From: JAKZVK01 sp965248255
Lineage (GTDB): Bacteria; Acidobacteriota; Terriglobia; Bryobacterales; UBA6623
Direction: 5' to 3'
NCBI GenBank assembly: GCA_965248255.1
Contig: CBDFIW010000004.1
Span: 124,001-188,000, forward strand
Length of the DNA stretch: 64,000 nucleotides
The translations under genes and the position numbers were made by a program. Below are positions 42,899 through 51,441 of this stretch, in pieces (the first letter of the stretch is position 1; each line of letters begins with the position of its first letter). Under the pieces are notes generated by a model that made no database searches, was not told where the DNA came from, and saw only the letters and a list, made by a program, of their open reading frames with translations.

Positions 42899-44119
42899 TC
42901 AAACCAGGTCTGCGAACGACCTCTTTAGTTTATAGAAGAGGGCATGGGCGAGAATCAGAAACACCGCCGCGAGGGCCGTCCAGATCGCGAGTGATTCCCA
43001 CGCGGGCGCGGCGCCCTCCAAAAGCACTGCGCGATAGGCGTGTACCAGCACGAACATCGGGTTTTTCTCAAACAGCCAAAGGTAGTTCTGCGGCAAGGAC
43101 TCCTCGGGAAAGCAGATGGGGGTGGTAAAGAACCACACGGTCAGCATGAAGCCGATCAGTTGCCCGAGGTCACGGAAGAATACCCCCAGCACGGCCAGAA
43201 GCCAAGTCAGACCAAGCGTCAACAGGAACTGCGGGATCAACAACACGGGAAGATACAGCGCAGTGACCGAGAGATCACGACCGAAATAGAGCATCGCACC
43301 AATGAAGATCACGACTCCAAAGATCTGGCTGAAAAGACCCGCCATGGCCAGGTTCACGGGCAGAATCTCGACCGGGAAGCGCAGCTTCTTGACAAACGTG
43401 GCGTGCTCGAGAACCACGCCCGGCGCGCGGCCGGCGGCCTCGCTGACCGGCAGCCAGGGCAGCATCCCGGCCAGGAAGTAAAGCACGAAGTTGCTGGGGT
43501 GGCCGTCGTCGCCGAAGCGCGTCCGCAAGACAACGCCGAAGACGAACGTGTACGTCAGCATCATCAGCACAGGATGGATGACGGTCCAAAACAGTCCGCC
43601 GAACGAGCCACGGTAGCGCCCCAAGATGTCGCGCCTTACCATCGACCGGATCAGCGAGCGGTTTTGCCGGATGGTTTGAAGGGGCGCCACCAGAGCCCAT
43701 GCCGCCCCATCGAGGAATCGAGCTGTCCGTTGCCGTGTCGCCGTAGTCATCACACTGCTCACACCTTGCACGACGCCGTTGCTTACTTCCGCCTCGATGA
43801 GCAGAAACTTCGAGCCGTGTTCGCAAGCCCAGCCTTCGGTGGCATGCACAGGTGAAACGTAAACGCGATAGCGTCCCGGCTCGGGGGGCAGGTTGACGGA
43901 TAATTCGATCTGACCGGTGTCGTGCTTGCCGGGCGTGGAACCCGGTGAACCCGGCCCTTCGGTGATCAAGTTGCGGCTGCCGGCGTCGAAGATGCGATAG
44001 CCGGCCGCGTTGCCCTGGCCGTTGCCGGCGCCCTTCGCCTCCTGGTTCAGGGTCAACTCCAGGTCGAGGCGGCTGCCGTCGCCACGTTCGACTCTCCAAC
44101 CGGTGTAGGGGGTGGTCAC
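42899..44119 (-). CDS. wzm: Polysaccharide ABC exporter permease Wzm with an extra N-terminal beta domain
   Basis: 406 residues from a GTG at 44119, which overlaps the stop of the GT-methyltransferase gene (GTGA). From about residue 140 it is a regular ABC-2 permease, with amphipathic S-M-V-R-R-D-I-L-G-R-Y-R and six membrane segments, that moves undecaprenyl-linked polysaccharide across the inner membrane. Unusually, residues 1-115 form a separate soluble beta-type domain: L-D-L-E-L-T-L-N, A-G-Y-R-I-F-D-A-G-S-R-N-L, P-P-E-P-G-R-Y-R-V-Y-V-S-P. Its strand pattern is like the Wzt C-terminal sandwich. Common Wzm proteins are about 260 residues and lack this part. Confidence 0.88.
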   Translation of the reverse strand: MTTPYTGWRVERGDGSRLDLELTLNQEAKGAGNGQGNAAGYRIFDAGSRNLITEGPGSPGSTPGKHDTGQIELSVNLPPEPGRYRVYVSPVHATEGWACEHGSKFLLIEAEVSNGVVQGVSSVMTTATRQRTARFLDGAAWALVAPLQTIRQNRSLIRSMVRRDILGRYRGSFGGLFWTVIHPVLMMLTYTFVFGVVLRTRFGDDGHPSNFVLYFLAGMLPWLPVSEAAGRAPGVVLEHATFVKKLRFPVEILPVNLAMAGLFSQIFGVVIFIGAMLYFGRDLSVTALYLPVLLIPQFLLTLGLTWLLAVLGVFFRDLGQLIGFMLTVWFFTTPICFPEESLPQNYLWLFEKNPMFVLVHAYRAVLLEGAAPAWESLAIWTALAAVFLILAHALFYKLKRSFADLV

Positions 44120-46221
44120 TTGGAATCTCGGGCGTAGAGAAACGAAGGGAAGCGCTCCCCCACGTCACCGATTCTCTTGCCTACGGCGTAGATGACGTCC
44201 CCGCGCAGGTGATCGGGAAGCTTGTATCGCCGCAACAGATGCATGACCCAATCGAACTCCGCCGAGCGGCGGGCGATGTAGGAGCCCGTGTCAAGGTGGT
44301 CGACGCGGAAGCCGGCGGCTTCCAACATATCTTGTACATCGCGCGGGGCGTATTCGCGGCTGTGACGCGGGTCTGCTTCACCGTTCTCGCCGGGCTGCAC
44401 GTACTGGTGGAAGAGGCCGGGATGGTAGCCCAACAGCAGGGCCGCCGCCGCACGCGAACTGCAGATGTTCGGCGTGGTCAACACCAGGTGGCCGCCGGGT
44501 TTGAGGATACGGCTGATCTCGGCCATCAAGTGCATGGGGTCGTGGGACAGGTGCTCTAGCAGTTCGCAGCAGAGCACCGTTGAAAAGTGTCCGTCGGGGT
44601 AGGGGTAGACGTCCTTTTCGGCATCGAAAAGATCCAGCTGGCACTCGAACACTTCGCCGCTTTTCGAGGCGACACGGCGGTGGTCTGTCCGCCCCGCCGG
44701 ACCCAGATAGCTGCCGCGAACCTCGCCGTAGCCCAGCCTGCTCTTGAGAGCGGGAGTGATGTGCAGGTAGGCGCCCATCTCAAGAATGCGGTCGCCGCTC
44801 TCGCCAGATGGGGTCAACTCGATGGTGCGCACCAGGCGCGTCAGGTGCTTCTGGACGTAAGACAGCCGGTCGGGGGCGTCTTGGCAGAAGCCCAGAATGT
44901 AGCTCTCCAAGGGGGATTCAGGTTCGGCGGTCGGTTCGGCGATGGGTGGGTCCCGTTCTTCCCGCCCCCTGCCGGTATCCGAAGCGGCGACCGATCCATT
45001 TTCTTGGCCGGCCGGGATCGAAACGGCATCCTGGGCGTCACTCTCCGCCTCCGCCCGGCCCTCGACGACGGCTTCGATCCATTCAGCGTAGAGCTGGGCG
45101 ACCCGGTCCCAATTGCACTCGGTCGAGACCCAATGCCGCGCGCGCGCGCCCATGGCTTCGCCTACCTCCGGCCGCGTGCACAACAGTCGCAGATAGTCGG
45201 TGATCAGATCCACCTCACGTTCACCGATACCCACCTTGAAGCAGATCTCGTCAGGTAACTCTGAGAATGCACCCACGTCCGAGACCAGCACCGCCCGGCC
45301 AAGACCCAGGGCGCGCTGCAGAGTCCCTGAAGTTTCCCCAGCCGTCGGGTAGCGCAAGTTCAAGCAGATGTCCGCCGCGCCAATCGATTCGGCCAGCACA
45401 TTCACGGGGACGTAGCCGAGCACCCTTACGTGGCGCTCGAGACCCAACTGTGCGATCAACCTGGCGACCGGATAATCCGAGTGCTGTTCGCCGACTAGGA
45501 TCATGCGTGCCCGCGAATCCACCTGAATCAGCCGCTGCATGGCCCGCAACGCCTCGGTGATGCGCTTGTAGGGTTTGAGAAACCCGAAGATCCCGATGAG
45601 CGGCGTGGTCTCGTCCACACCCAGCTGGGTGCGCCGCTGGTTGCGATTCACTTCCGGTATCCAGGCACCGTGCGGGATCCGCTTGACCGGCAGGTCGTAT
45701 CCGGCTCCCGCCACCCCGTTGACCATGAACCGGCTGTGGACAATCAATGCCCGGCTGTTCTCGATCAACCGCCGGTTCATCACCACCCCTTCGTAATCGG
45801 GACCCACTTCCAGCGCTTTCACGCGGTGCGCGAACTCGAGGGCTTGGCTCCCTCCGTTGTATTCCACCTCGCGCAGATAGGCGTCCCAGTCTCCCCTGCG
45901 GATTGTGATGTCGGCGACCAGATGGTGCAGGTTGATCTCATGGAGCACGACGATGCCCGGATGCCGGATCGCCGTCTCGTAGATGTAGCTGTGGTGCGGG
46001 TTATTGCCGATGTGATACACCGTGGCGTCGAACTCGTCGGGACGATACTCGGCGCAGGGGCGAATCGGGATCTGAACACCCGAACTGAATCCCTGCGGGC
46101 GGTAGTCGTCGATAAACACGTCGATCGAGACGTGTCCCGCCAGGGGGGACAACAGAGCCTCGGAATAGTCCGCGATGCCGCAGCGGGCCGGGTTCAGTGG
46201 AGTGAAGACGGCAAGCTTCAT
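44116..46221 (-). CDS. Fusion of a GT4 glycosyltransferase and a SAM-dependent methyltransferase
   Basis: 701 residues. Residues 1-385 are a GT-B glycosyltransferase of family 4: N-P-A-R-C-G-I-A-D-Y-S at the start, and P-L-I-G-I-F-G-F-L-K-P-Y-K-R and the E-x7-E-like P-T-A-G-E-T-S-G-T-L-Q-R-A-L donor-binding region. A Glu/Ala-rich linker (about 390-440) leads to a class I methyltransferase (about 480-640) with I-L-E-M-G-A-Y-L, an acidic second strand, and L-L-E-H-L-S-H-D-P with L-K-P-G-G-H-L-V-L-T-T-P. The glycine motif I is relaxed (E-M-G-A-Y). It may add and then methylate a sugar at the end of the chain. Its gene overlaps wzm and the DUF3108 gene by 4 nt each, so they are one operon. Confidence 0.88.
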   Translation of the reverse strand: MKLAVFTPLNPARCGIADYSEALLSPLAGHVSIDVFIDDYRPQGFSSGVQIPIRPCAEYRPDEFDATVYHIGNNPHHSYIYETAIRHPGIVVLHEINLHHLVADITIRRGDWDAYLREVEYNGGSQALEFAHRVKALEVGPDYEGVVMNRRLIENSRALIVHSRFMVNGVAGAGYDLPVKRIPHGAWIPEVNRNQRRTQLGVDETTPLIGIFGFLKPYKRITEALRAMQRLIQVDSRARMILVGEQHSDYPVARLIAQLGLERHVRVLGYVPVNVLAESIGAADICLNLRYPTAGETSGTLQRALGLGRAVLVSDVGAFSELPDEICFKVGIGEREVDLITDYLRLLCTRPEVGEAMGARARHWVSTECNWDRVAQLYAEWIEAVVEGRAEAESDAQDAVSIPAGQENGSVAASDTGRGREERDPPIAEPTAEPESPLESYILGFCQDAPDRLSYVQKHLTRLVRTIELTPSGESGDRILEMGAYLHITPALKSRLGYGEVRGSYLGPAGRTDHRRVASKSGEVFECQLDLFDAEKDVYPYPDGHFSTVLCCELLEHLSHDPMHLMAEISRILKPGGHLVLTTPNICSSRAAAALLLGYHPGLFHQYVQPGENGEADPRHSREYAPRDVQDMLEAAGFRVDHLDTGSYIARRSAEFDWVMHLLRRYKLPDHLRGDVIYAVGKRIGDVGERFPSFLYARDSK

Positions 46222-46937
46222 TGCAACAGCTTGAGCGAGAAGGTCCCGAGGTCGAACGGGATGCGCATCAGCAGCGGCGTCCGGGCCTTATCTTTCCCGA
46301 CAAAGATCTCGAAGTTATGTTGCGACTTCGGCCCTGTCAAGCCCACCAACATCCGGTCAGCCATCGAGCGCTCTCCAGCGGCTTCCAGCTCGATGGACTC
46401 GGCGTAGGTCGCGACCACCTGATACTGCGGACCGAAGTTGAGGTCGTCCGGCGGGGGAACGCGGCCCGCGGCCAACTCACTCCGCAGATAGTACAAAAAG
46501 GTCAGGCCGTCGCGGCCGCACGGTGGGATGTCGACTTCTTCGGAACCGCTTACCCCGGCGATGCTCCTGCGGGCCTTGAGTTTCTTCTGATCATAGACGA
46601 CACTCTCATCGATTTTCTTCTCGCCGCGGCGAACCTTCTTCACCAATTCGAGCGAGCAAAGGTCGGCGTCGCTGCGTGAGCGGTATTCGTCACTGATCTC
46701 CATGGTCGGCAGCGCGGCATCGATGACCAACTCGAACGACCATCCCTGACCGTCCTTCCGCGCTTTGAATTGGGCCTCGCCCAGGCTGAGCCCACTCGGC
46801 CAGGTCACTTCGTACACCAAACTTTCGTTGTGAACGAACGGAGGTGCTTGAGAGAAGCCCGGCGCCGAGAGCAGCACCACGGCAGCGGCTAGCGCGGGCA
46901 GTGGCCGCCTCCCCACCGTCTTTATGCCTTGTAACAC
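46218..46937 (-). CDS. DUF3108 domain exported protein
   Basis: About 239 residues if started at the GTG 46937; the GTG at 46916 is nearly as likely, and the frame remains open to 47069 into the previous gene. A signal sequence (L-P-A-L-A-A-A-V-V-L-L-S-A-P-G-F-S-Q) sends it out of the cytoplasm. The DUF3108 features follow: L-V-Y-E-V-T-W-P-S-G-L-S-L-G-E-A, S-D-A-D-L-C-S-L-E, and the end P-L-L-M-R-I-P-F-D-L-G-T-F-S-L-K-L. The family is a periplasmic lipocalin-like beta-barrel of unknown role. Its place within the polysaccharide cluster hints at envelope assembly. Confidence 0.8.
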   Translation of the reverse strand: MLQGIKTVGRRPLPALAAAVVLLSAPGFSQAPPFVHNESLVYEVTWPSGLSLGEAQFKARKDGQGWSFELVIDAALPTMEISDEYRSRSDADLCSLELVKKVRRGEKKIDESVVYDQKKLKARRSIAGVSGSEEVDIPPCGRDGLTFLYYLRSELAAGRVPPPDDLNFGPQYQVVATYAESIELEAAGERSMADRMLVGLTGPKSQHNFEIFVGKDKARTPLLMRIPFDLGTFSLKLLQ

Positions 46938-46972
46938 GGAGAGCAACGCAACTAGGCGGTAGCGGCCCCGGT

Positions 46973-48118
46973 TCAACGAACCAACAACTCCTTCCGCTTG
47001 TGAACCCGGCGGTGCTCGGAGGCGACCTGGGAATAGACGTCCAACGTTTGACGCGCCGTCTCGCGCCAATGGAAGTGCCTCGATCGCTGGAGGCTGAGTT
47101 TCGCCATCCGTTGGGCCAGGTCCTGGTCGAGTAGGATGTCACCCATCGCCCGGACCTGCTCTTCAATCGAGTTCGGATCGAAAAGCAGCGCCGCCCCGTC
47201 CACCACCTCGGGGAGGGCCGTCACTTCCGAACACACAACGGGGCACCCGCAAGCCATCGCCTCCACGACCGGAAGGCCGAATCCCTCGTAGAGCGAGGGG
47301 AAAACGAACACGTCCGCGGCATTGTAGAGCAGAGGCAACAGTTCGTCGTCCACGAAGTCGGTGATCGCAATCCGCTCTTTGAGGCCCGAGCGCCGAATCT
47401 CATCGTCCACCCGCCGTGCAAACCACGTTCTCTTGCCAACCAGGACCAAACGATGGGGCAGATGCGGATACTTGGCAAGCAACTCTCGGAATGCCCGGAT
47501 CAAGCTGATCTGATTCTTGCGGGGGTGCCAGTCCCCGACGTTCAGAATGAACGGGCCCATGACACCCAGTTTGTCCGCCACCAGCCGCAGCGCCCGCTCA
47601 CGATTGATCGGCCGGAAGTATTCCTCCGCGGCCAGGTACGTGACGGTGATCTCGTCAGGATCGATGCCAAACACACGCGAGATGCGCTCTCGCGAATACT
47701 CGCTGATGGTGATGATCTTCGTCGCGCGTTCCAGGGTGTGACGGGTGGAGAGGCGCAGCTGGAGCATGCGGGCCTTGGTGAAATACTCGGGATGCTCCAT
47801 ATAGCTCACATCGTGTACCGTGACCACGATCGGCACGGGACAGCGGAGAGGCGCGGTGTACTGGACGTGGAGGAGGTCCGGACGATCTTGCTTCAGTCGG
47901 ACACTTAGCTCAACACCTAGACGGACAAACGGATTACGAGAGACGCCCCGCTGGGAGAAACCGCGGGGAATCCAGCCGTTCGTATTCGCGCCCGAGACGT
48001 AGGCAATGAACTCCGATGTGGGTTCGAGTAGGGCGTAACGGCTCAGCAGGTTCCGAACATAAACTTCGTTCCCCGTCAGTCGCTGACCGATCGCATGAGC
48101 GTCAACGGCGACCCGCAT
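46973..48118 (-). CDS. GT4 family glycosyltransferase
   Basis: 381 residues from the ATG at 48118, which starts the protein at M-R-V-A-V-D-A-H-A-I-G, the usual opening of a GT-B enzyme; the frame is open upstream but without support. Further signs are N-V-G-D-W-H-P-R-K-N (hinge region), and F-V-F-P-S-L-Y-E-G-F-G-L-P-V-V-E-A-M-A with the donor-site E-G-F-G-L-P-V-V-E. It transfers a sugar from a nucleotide donor on the cytosolic side. Which linkage it makes is unknown. It is the third of three GT4 genes in a row. Confidence 0.92.
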   Translation of the reverse strand: MRVAVDAHAIGQRLTGNEVYVRNLLSRYALLEPTSEFIAYVSGANTNGWIPRGFSQRGVSRNPFVRLGVELSVRLKQDRPDLLHVQYTAPLRCPVPIVVTVHDVSYMEHPEYFTKARMLQLRLSTRHTLERATKIITISEYSRERISRVFGIDPDEITVTYLAAEEYFRPINRERALRLVADKLGVMGPFILNVGDWHPRKNQISLIRAFRELLAKYPHLPHRLVLVGKRTWFARRVDDEIRRSGLKERIAITDFVDDELLPLLYNAADVFVFPSLYEGFGLPVVEAMACGCPVVCSEVTALPEVVDGAALLFDPNSIEEQVRAMGDILLDQDLAQRMAKLSLQRSRHFHWRETARQTLDVYSQVASEHRRVHKRKELLVR

Positions 48119-48138
48119 GGTTAAGAGTATTGTCGCAC

Positions 48139-49407
48139 CTACACCGCCGCCGCGTATGGCCTGGTGGAAAAGAGCCTTTCGAACTCGGCGGCCAGGATTT
48201 TCCAGGCCTCGGGCCAGCACCCTTTCCGCTCAAAGGTCCGGCGCCCCGCCTGCCCCATCCGCCGGCGCAAGGCCTCGTCTTTGAGCAGTGCACGGACGGC
48301 TCTAGCCATCGGCTCGGCGCTGTCGGCGATCCAGATGTTCTTTCCCCTCTCGACCGGGAGCCCCTCGGCGCCGATCGTTGTCGAAACCACGGCGCGGCCC
48401 GCCGCCCAGGCCTCTAAGATTTTGACGCGCGTCCCACTGCCCGCGAGCAGGGGAACGACCACGACCTTCGCGCGGGCCAATTCGAGCACGGCGTCCCGCA
48501 CCGGGCCGGTCGCTTCGATGCGCGGGTCGTGGCCCGTATCGGGGCGTACCGCCCCATCGTTCTTGCCGATCAAGCGCCACCGCAGCGTGGGATCTGCCTC
48601 TCGCAGCAACGGCCAGACTTCGCGGCTGAAGTATCGCACCGCTGTGACGTTGGGATAGTACTCCAGGTTGCCCGAAAAGGCAATGACGTTCTCCTCTTCG
48701 ACAACCGGCGGCGGCGCCAGGGGCAGCGTGTTGGGGACCACCGCCACTTTCGCTTGCGGGATGATGGTTCGAACCCGCTCACGGTCCTCATCAGAAGTGG
48801 TCAAGACCAAGTCGAACCGCGGAAGAAGATCGCGCTCCATGCCCCTCGCTCTACGTCCAAACCAGCCGTGTGCGATACTCTGTGGCCACGGCTCAGTTCG
48901 GGCGCAGCTGCGGTGCAATGCCGATTCTACGTTGTGCAAGTCGAGTACCAGTCGCTTACAACGTTCCCTCAGAATCTCGACGTACGGCGCGCACCAGAAG
49001 TGCTCGATCACGCCCACCGAGTACCCGTTCCGGCCCACGGCCCGCGACACCTGGTCGAGACTGCTGCGGCCGCAGAAGCGGTCCGTGAGCGGCAGCGTGC
49101 CGCGTAACAGACGCCCCACGTTGCGTCCTATGCGCGCGGCCTTGGCTCGGCTGTGATGCGGCAGCGACACCACGGTCGTCTCCGCGGCGATGCCGTCGGG
49201 CATACTGAGCTCGGCGGCTGCCTGGTGACGCTCTTGAAACGTAATCAGGTGAACCCGGAACCCGTCCGCGAGGAACCGCAGCACCCCGGCCGAGCGCACC
49301 GGCCCTCCGCCGACAAACGGGAAGGGGGGCTCCGCGGAGAGAAATAGCGCCCTCTCAGCCGCCCGTACCGGCTCAGAAACGGCGGATGGCTTCCCGATAG
49401 ACGTCAC
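48139..49407 (-). CDS. GT4 family glycosyltransferase (PslH-like arrangement)
   Basis: 422 residues. The N-terminus is A-L-F-L-S-A-E-P-P-F-P-F-V-G-G-G, the typical nucleotide-sugar-enzyme opening with a Gly-rich acceptor loop. The second domain has V-V-P-N-T-L-P-L, V-I-A-F-S-G-N-L-E-Y-Y-P-N and V-V-V-P-L-L-A-G-S-G-T-R-V-K-I-L-E-A-W-A, the donor-binding helix with its Glu. It acts in the cytosol on the growing lipid-linked glycan. Its ATG overlaps the end of the upstream GT gene by 35 nt. The product linkage is unknown. Confidence 0.9.
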   Translation of the reverse strand: MTSIGKPSAVSEPVRAAERALFLSAEPPFPFVGGGPVRSAGVLRFLADGFRVHLITFQERHQAAAELSMPDGIAAETTVVSLPHHSRAKAARIGRNVGRLLRGTLPLTDRFCGRSSLDQVSRAVGRNGYSVGVIEHFWCAPYVEILRERCKRLVLDLHNVESALHRSCARTEPWPQSIAHGWFGRRARGMERDLLPRFDLVLTTSDEDRERVRTIIPQAKVAVVPNTLPLAPPPVVEEENVIAFSGNLEYYPNVTAVRYFSREVWPLLREADPTLRWRLIGKNDGAVRPDTGHDPRIEATGPVRDAVLELARAKVVVVPLLAGSGTRVKILEAWAAGRAVVSTTIGAEGLPVERGKNIWIADSAEPMARAVRALLKDEALRRRMGQAGRRTFERKGCWPEAWKILAAEFERLFSTRPYAAAV

Positions 49408-50470
49408 GAGTCTGCCGCGCCGTCGTCCGCCAATTGAACCGGGAGGCGCGGCGTATCCCTTGTTCTCGAAGCCTCAACTGCGATTCAGCACTTGTAACGA
49501 CACAGAGAATCGCTCGGCTCAAAGCGTCTGTGGACGTCACATCGACCTGAACCGCGGCCCCGCCTGCCACTTCGTTAATGGCGGGATCTCGAGAGGTAAT
49601 CACCGGAACTCCCGCCTTCATGGCTTCCAGAACAGGGAGTCCAAACCCCTCGTACAGGCTAGGATACACAAACGCGACCGCGCCCGACAACAGCCCCGTC
49701 ATCTGCCGATCCGGCAACGGCCCATACACGTGTAAACCCGTTTCCGGGGAGATCGTGGCGTCTTCTTCCCCGGGTGTTCCCACCAGCAACAGCGAGAGAT
49801 CGGGGCGCTCCTGCTTCGCTAGCCGCCACGATTCGACCAGCCTGCCGACGTTCTTGCGCCGCTCGCGCGCCCCGACGAACAGCAAATAGGGCGCGGCTGG
49901 CGCCGGCGAAGCATTGCAACCCGGCGCGTCCCCGGCGGACGTCCCCTCCGCCCAATCGAACGGAGCCAAGTGGGCCGTCCTGACGCGCGACCGTGACACG
50001 CCGAACGTCTCGACCAACTCCTCTCGAACCGCCTCGGTTTGGGTGAGAATCAGAGTCGCCAACCGCAGCACGTAAGGCGCGCGGCTGCGAACACGCTCGG
50101 AGCCTGGCGGGCGCAGGCCCCCTCTCCTCCACGGAGAGAGGTCGTGGAAGCTCATCACCGAGGGAACGAACGGCAGGTACGGCACGGAGAAATCCGTGCC
50201 GTGGAAAACATCAGCGCCCAGCCGCCGCAGTTCCCAGGGTAGCCCGCTCACCCACCATTTGCCGCCGAGCCCTCCCCAGAGAGGCGGCCGCGTGAAAATG
50301 TTCGGAATCCCTTGGACCTCTTCCAGAGGTCTCCACGAAGCTGGGTCCGTGACCAAGTGATACTCGTCGTCGGGGAACTGCAAGGCGAGGGCGCGAACCA
50401 ACTCGACGACGTACCGGCGAGTCCCTCCATACGGGACCGTCAAGGGTGTAGCGTCGATGGCGACCCGCAA
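49373..50470 (-). CDS. GT4 family glycosyltransferase
   Basis: 365 residues if started at the TTG 50470 (L-R-V-A-I-D-A-T-P-L). The open frame runs to 50791, but its first 105 residues overlap the thymidylyltransferase gene and look like a shadow. The enzyme shows Y-L-L-F-V-G-A-R-E-R-R-K-N (hinge), V-Y-P-S-L-Y-E-G-F-G-L-P-V-L-E-A-M-K with the donor-binding Glu, and closes with T-R-D-V-Y-R-E-A, very like the neighbour at 46973. It is the first glycosyltransferase of the operon, 107 bp after the thymidylyltransferase gene. The start is uncertain. Confidence 0.88.
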   Translation of the reverse strand: MRVAIDATPLTVPYGGTRRYVVELVRALALQFPDDEYHLVTDPASWRPLEEVQGIPNIFTRPPLWGGLGGKWWVSGLPWELRRLGADVFHGTDFSVPYLPFVPSVMSFHDLSPWRRGGLRPPGSERVRSRAPYVLRLATLILTQTEAVREELVETFGVSRSRVRTAHLAPFDWAEGTSAGDAPGCNASPAPAAPYLLFVGARERRKNVGRLVESWRLAKQERPDLSLLLVGTPGEEDATISPETGLHVYGPLPDRQMTGLLSGAVAFVYPSLYEGFGLPVLEAMKAGVPVITSRDPAINEVAGGAAVQVDVTSTDALSRAILCVVTSAESQLRLREQGIRRASRFNWRTTARQTRDVYREAIRRF

Positions 50471-50576
50471 CGCGATATCCCCAGCCGATCCCCTCGTGGA
50501 GCTGTGACGGTCAGCCAAGCCGAAATCGTGGACCGGCGGCGAGCGCGTTCGACGATCCGTTGCGCGGGCTGCCGGC

Positions 50577-51329
50577 TCACTCCCCGCCGGCGCCGTCGAG
50601 GCTGAGCCGGTTGGCCCCCGTCTTGCCGACAAGATTCGTCGCCCGCTGCAGCGAGTCAAACGTGCCGGCGTCGGTCCACCAGCCCTCGAGGAACGAATAC
50701 GCGAGGGATCCCTCCTGGATGTAGAGGTTATTGACGTCGGTGATCTCCAGTTCGTCTCGTGCCGAGGGCTCGAGCTTGCGGATCTTGTCAAACACGGTCT
50801 CGTCGTACATGTAGATGCCGGTCACCGCATGGCTCGATTTCGGATTTCGCGGCTTCTCCTCGATGTGGACGATCCGCTCGCCGTCCACTTCGGCCACACC
50901 GAAGCGCTGCGCATCGTCCACCGGCTTGAGCAGCACGCGCGCACCGTGCTGCTGTTCCTTGAAGCTGGCGACGGCGTCGCTGATGTTGCCTTCGATGATA
51001 TTGTCGCCCAGCATGACGCACAGCCGTTCGCCTTCGGAGAAGTGCTCGGCCAGATCCAGGGCTTCGGCGATGCCCCCCTCTCCTTCCTGATAGGTGTAGT
51101 TTAGGTGCTTCAGGCCGAACTCTTTGCCGTTCCCCAAGAGGCGCAGAAAATCACCGGCGTTCTGCCCGCCGGTGACGATCAAAATATCCGTAATCCCGGC
51201 GTTGACCAGCGTCCCGATCGGGTAATAGATCATCGGCTTGTCGAAAACCGGCAGTAAGTGCTTGTTGGTGATGCGCGTGAGAGGATCCAGACGGCTCCCA
51301 AGACCGCCGGCCAAAACAACACCCTTCAT
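50577..51329 (-). CDS. rmlA: Glucose-1-phosphate thymidylyltransferase (RmlA-like)
   Basis: 250 residues from the ATG at 51329; the frame is open upstream but non-coding. Signature M-K-G-V-V-L-A-G-G-L-G-S-R-L binds the nucleotide, then K-H-L-L-P-V-F-D-K-P-M-I-Y-Y-P, V-M-L-G-D-N-I-I and I-E-E-K-P, and W-T-D-A-G-T-F-D-S-L near the end. It makes dTDP-glucose from dTTP and glucose 1-phosphate, the precursor of rhamnose and many deoxysugars. It is shorter than E. coli RmlA (about 290), as in a known short subgroup lacking the C-terminal extension. No rmlBCD genes are present in the window. It probably heads the polysaccharide operon. Confidence 0.93.
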   Translation of the reverse strand: MKGVVLAGGLGSRLDPLTRITNKHLLPVFDKPMIYYPIGTLVNAGITDILIVTGGQNAGDFLRLLGNGKEFGLKHLNYTYQEGEGGIAEALDLAEHFSEGERLCVMLGDNIIEGNISDAVASFKEQQHGARVLLKPVDDAQRFGVAEVDGERIVHIEEKPRNPKSSHAVTGIYMYDETVFDKIRKLEPSARDELEITDVNNLYIQEGSLAYSFLEGWWTDAGTFDSLQRATNLVGKTGANRLSLDGAGGE

Positions 51330-51441
51330 TTTTGCCCTCGATAATATATACCCGATTTCGCCGCCGCCGGGCGGGACCACCCATACTGTGCCTCGACGGC
51401 TAGGCAGAGTAAGTATATCGCAGGAAACCCAGAGGCGATCT

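Noticed and set aside
50471..50791. N-terminal extension of the GT4 gene into the thymidylyltransferase gene
   Set aside because: The extension has shadow composition (Ser/Arg/Thr-rich), and the GT fold starts at L-R-V-A-I-D.
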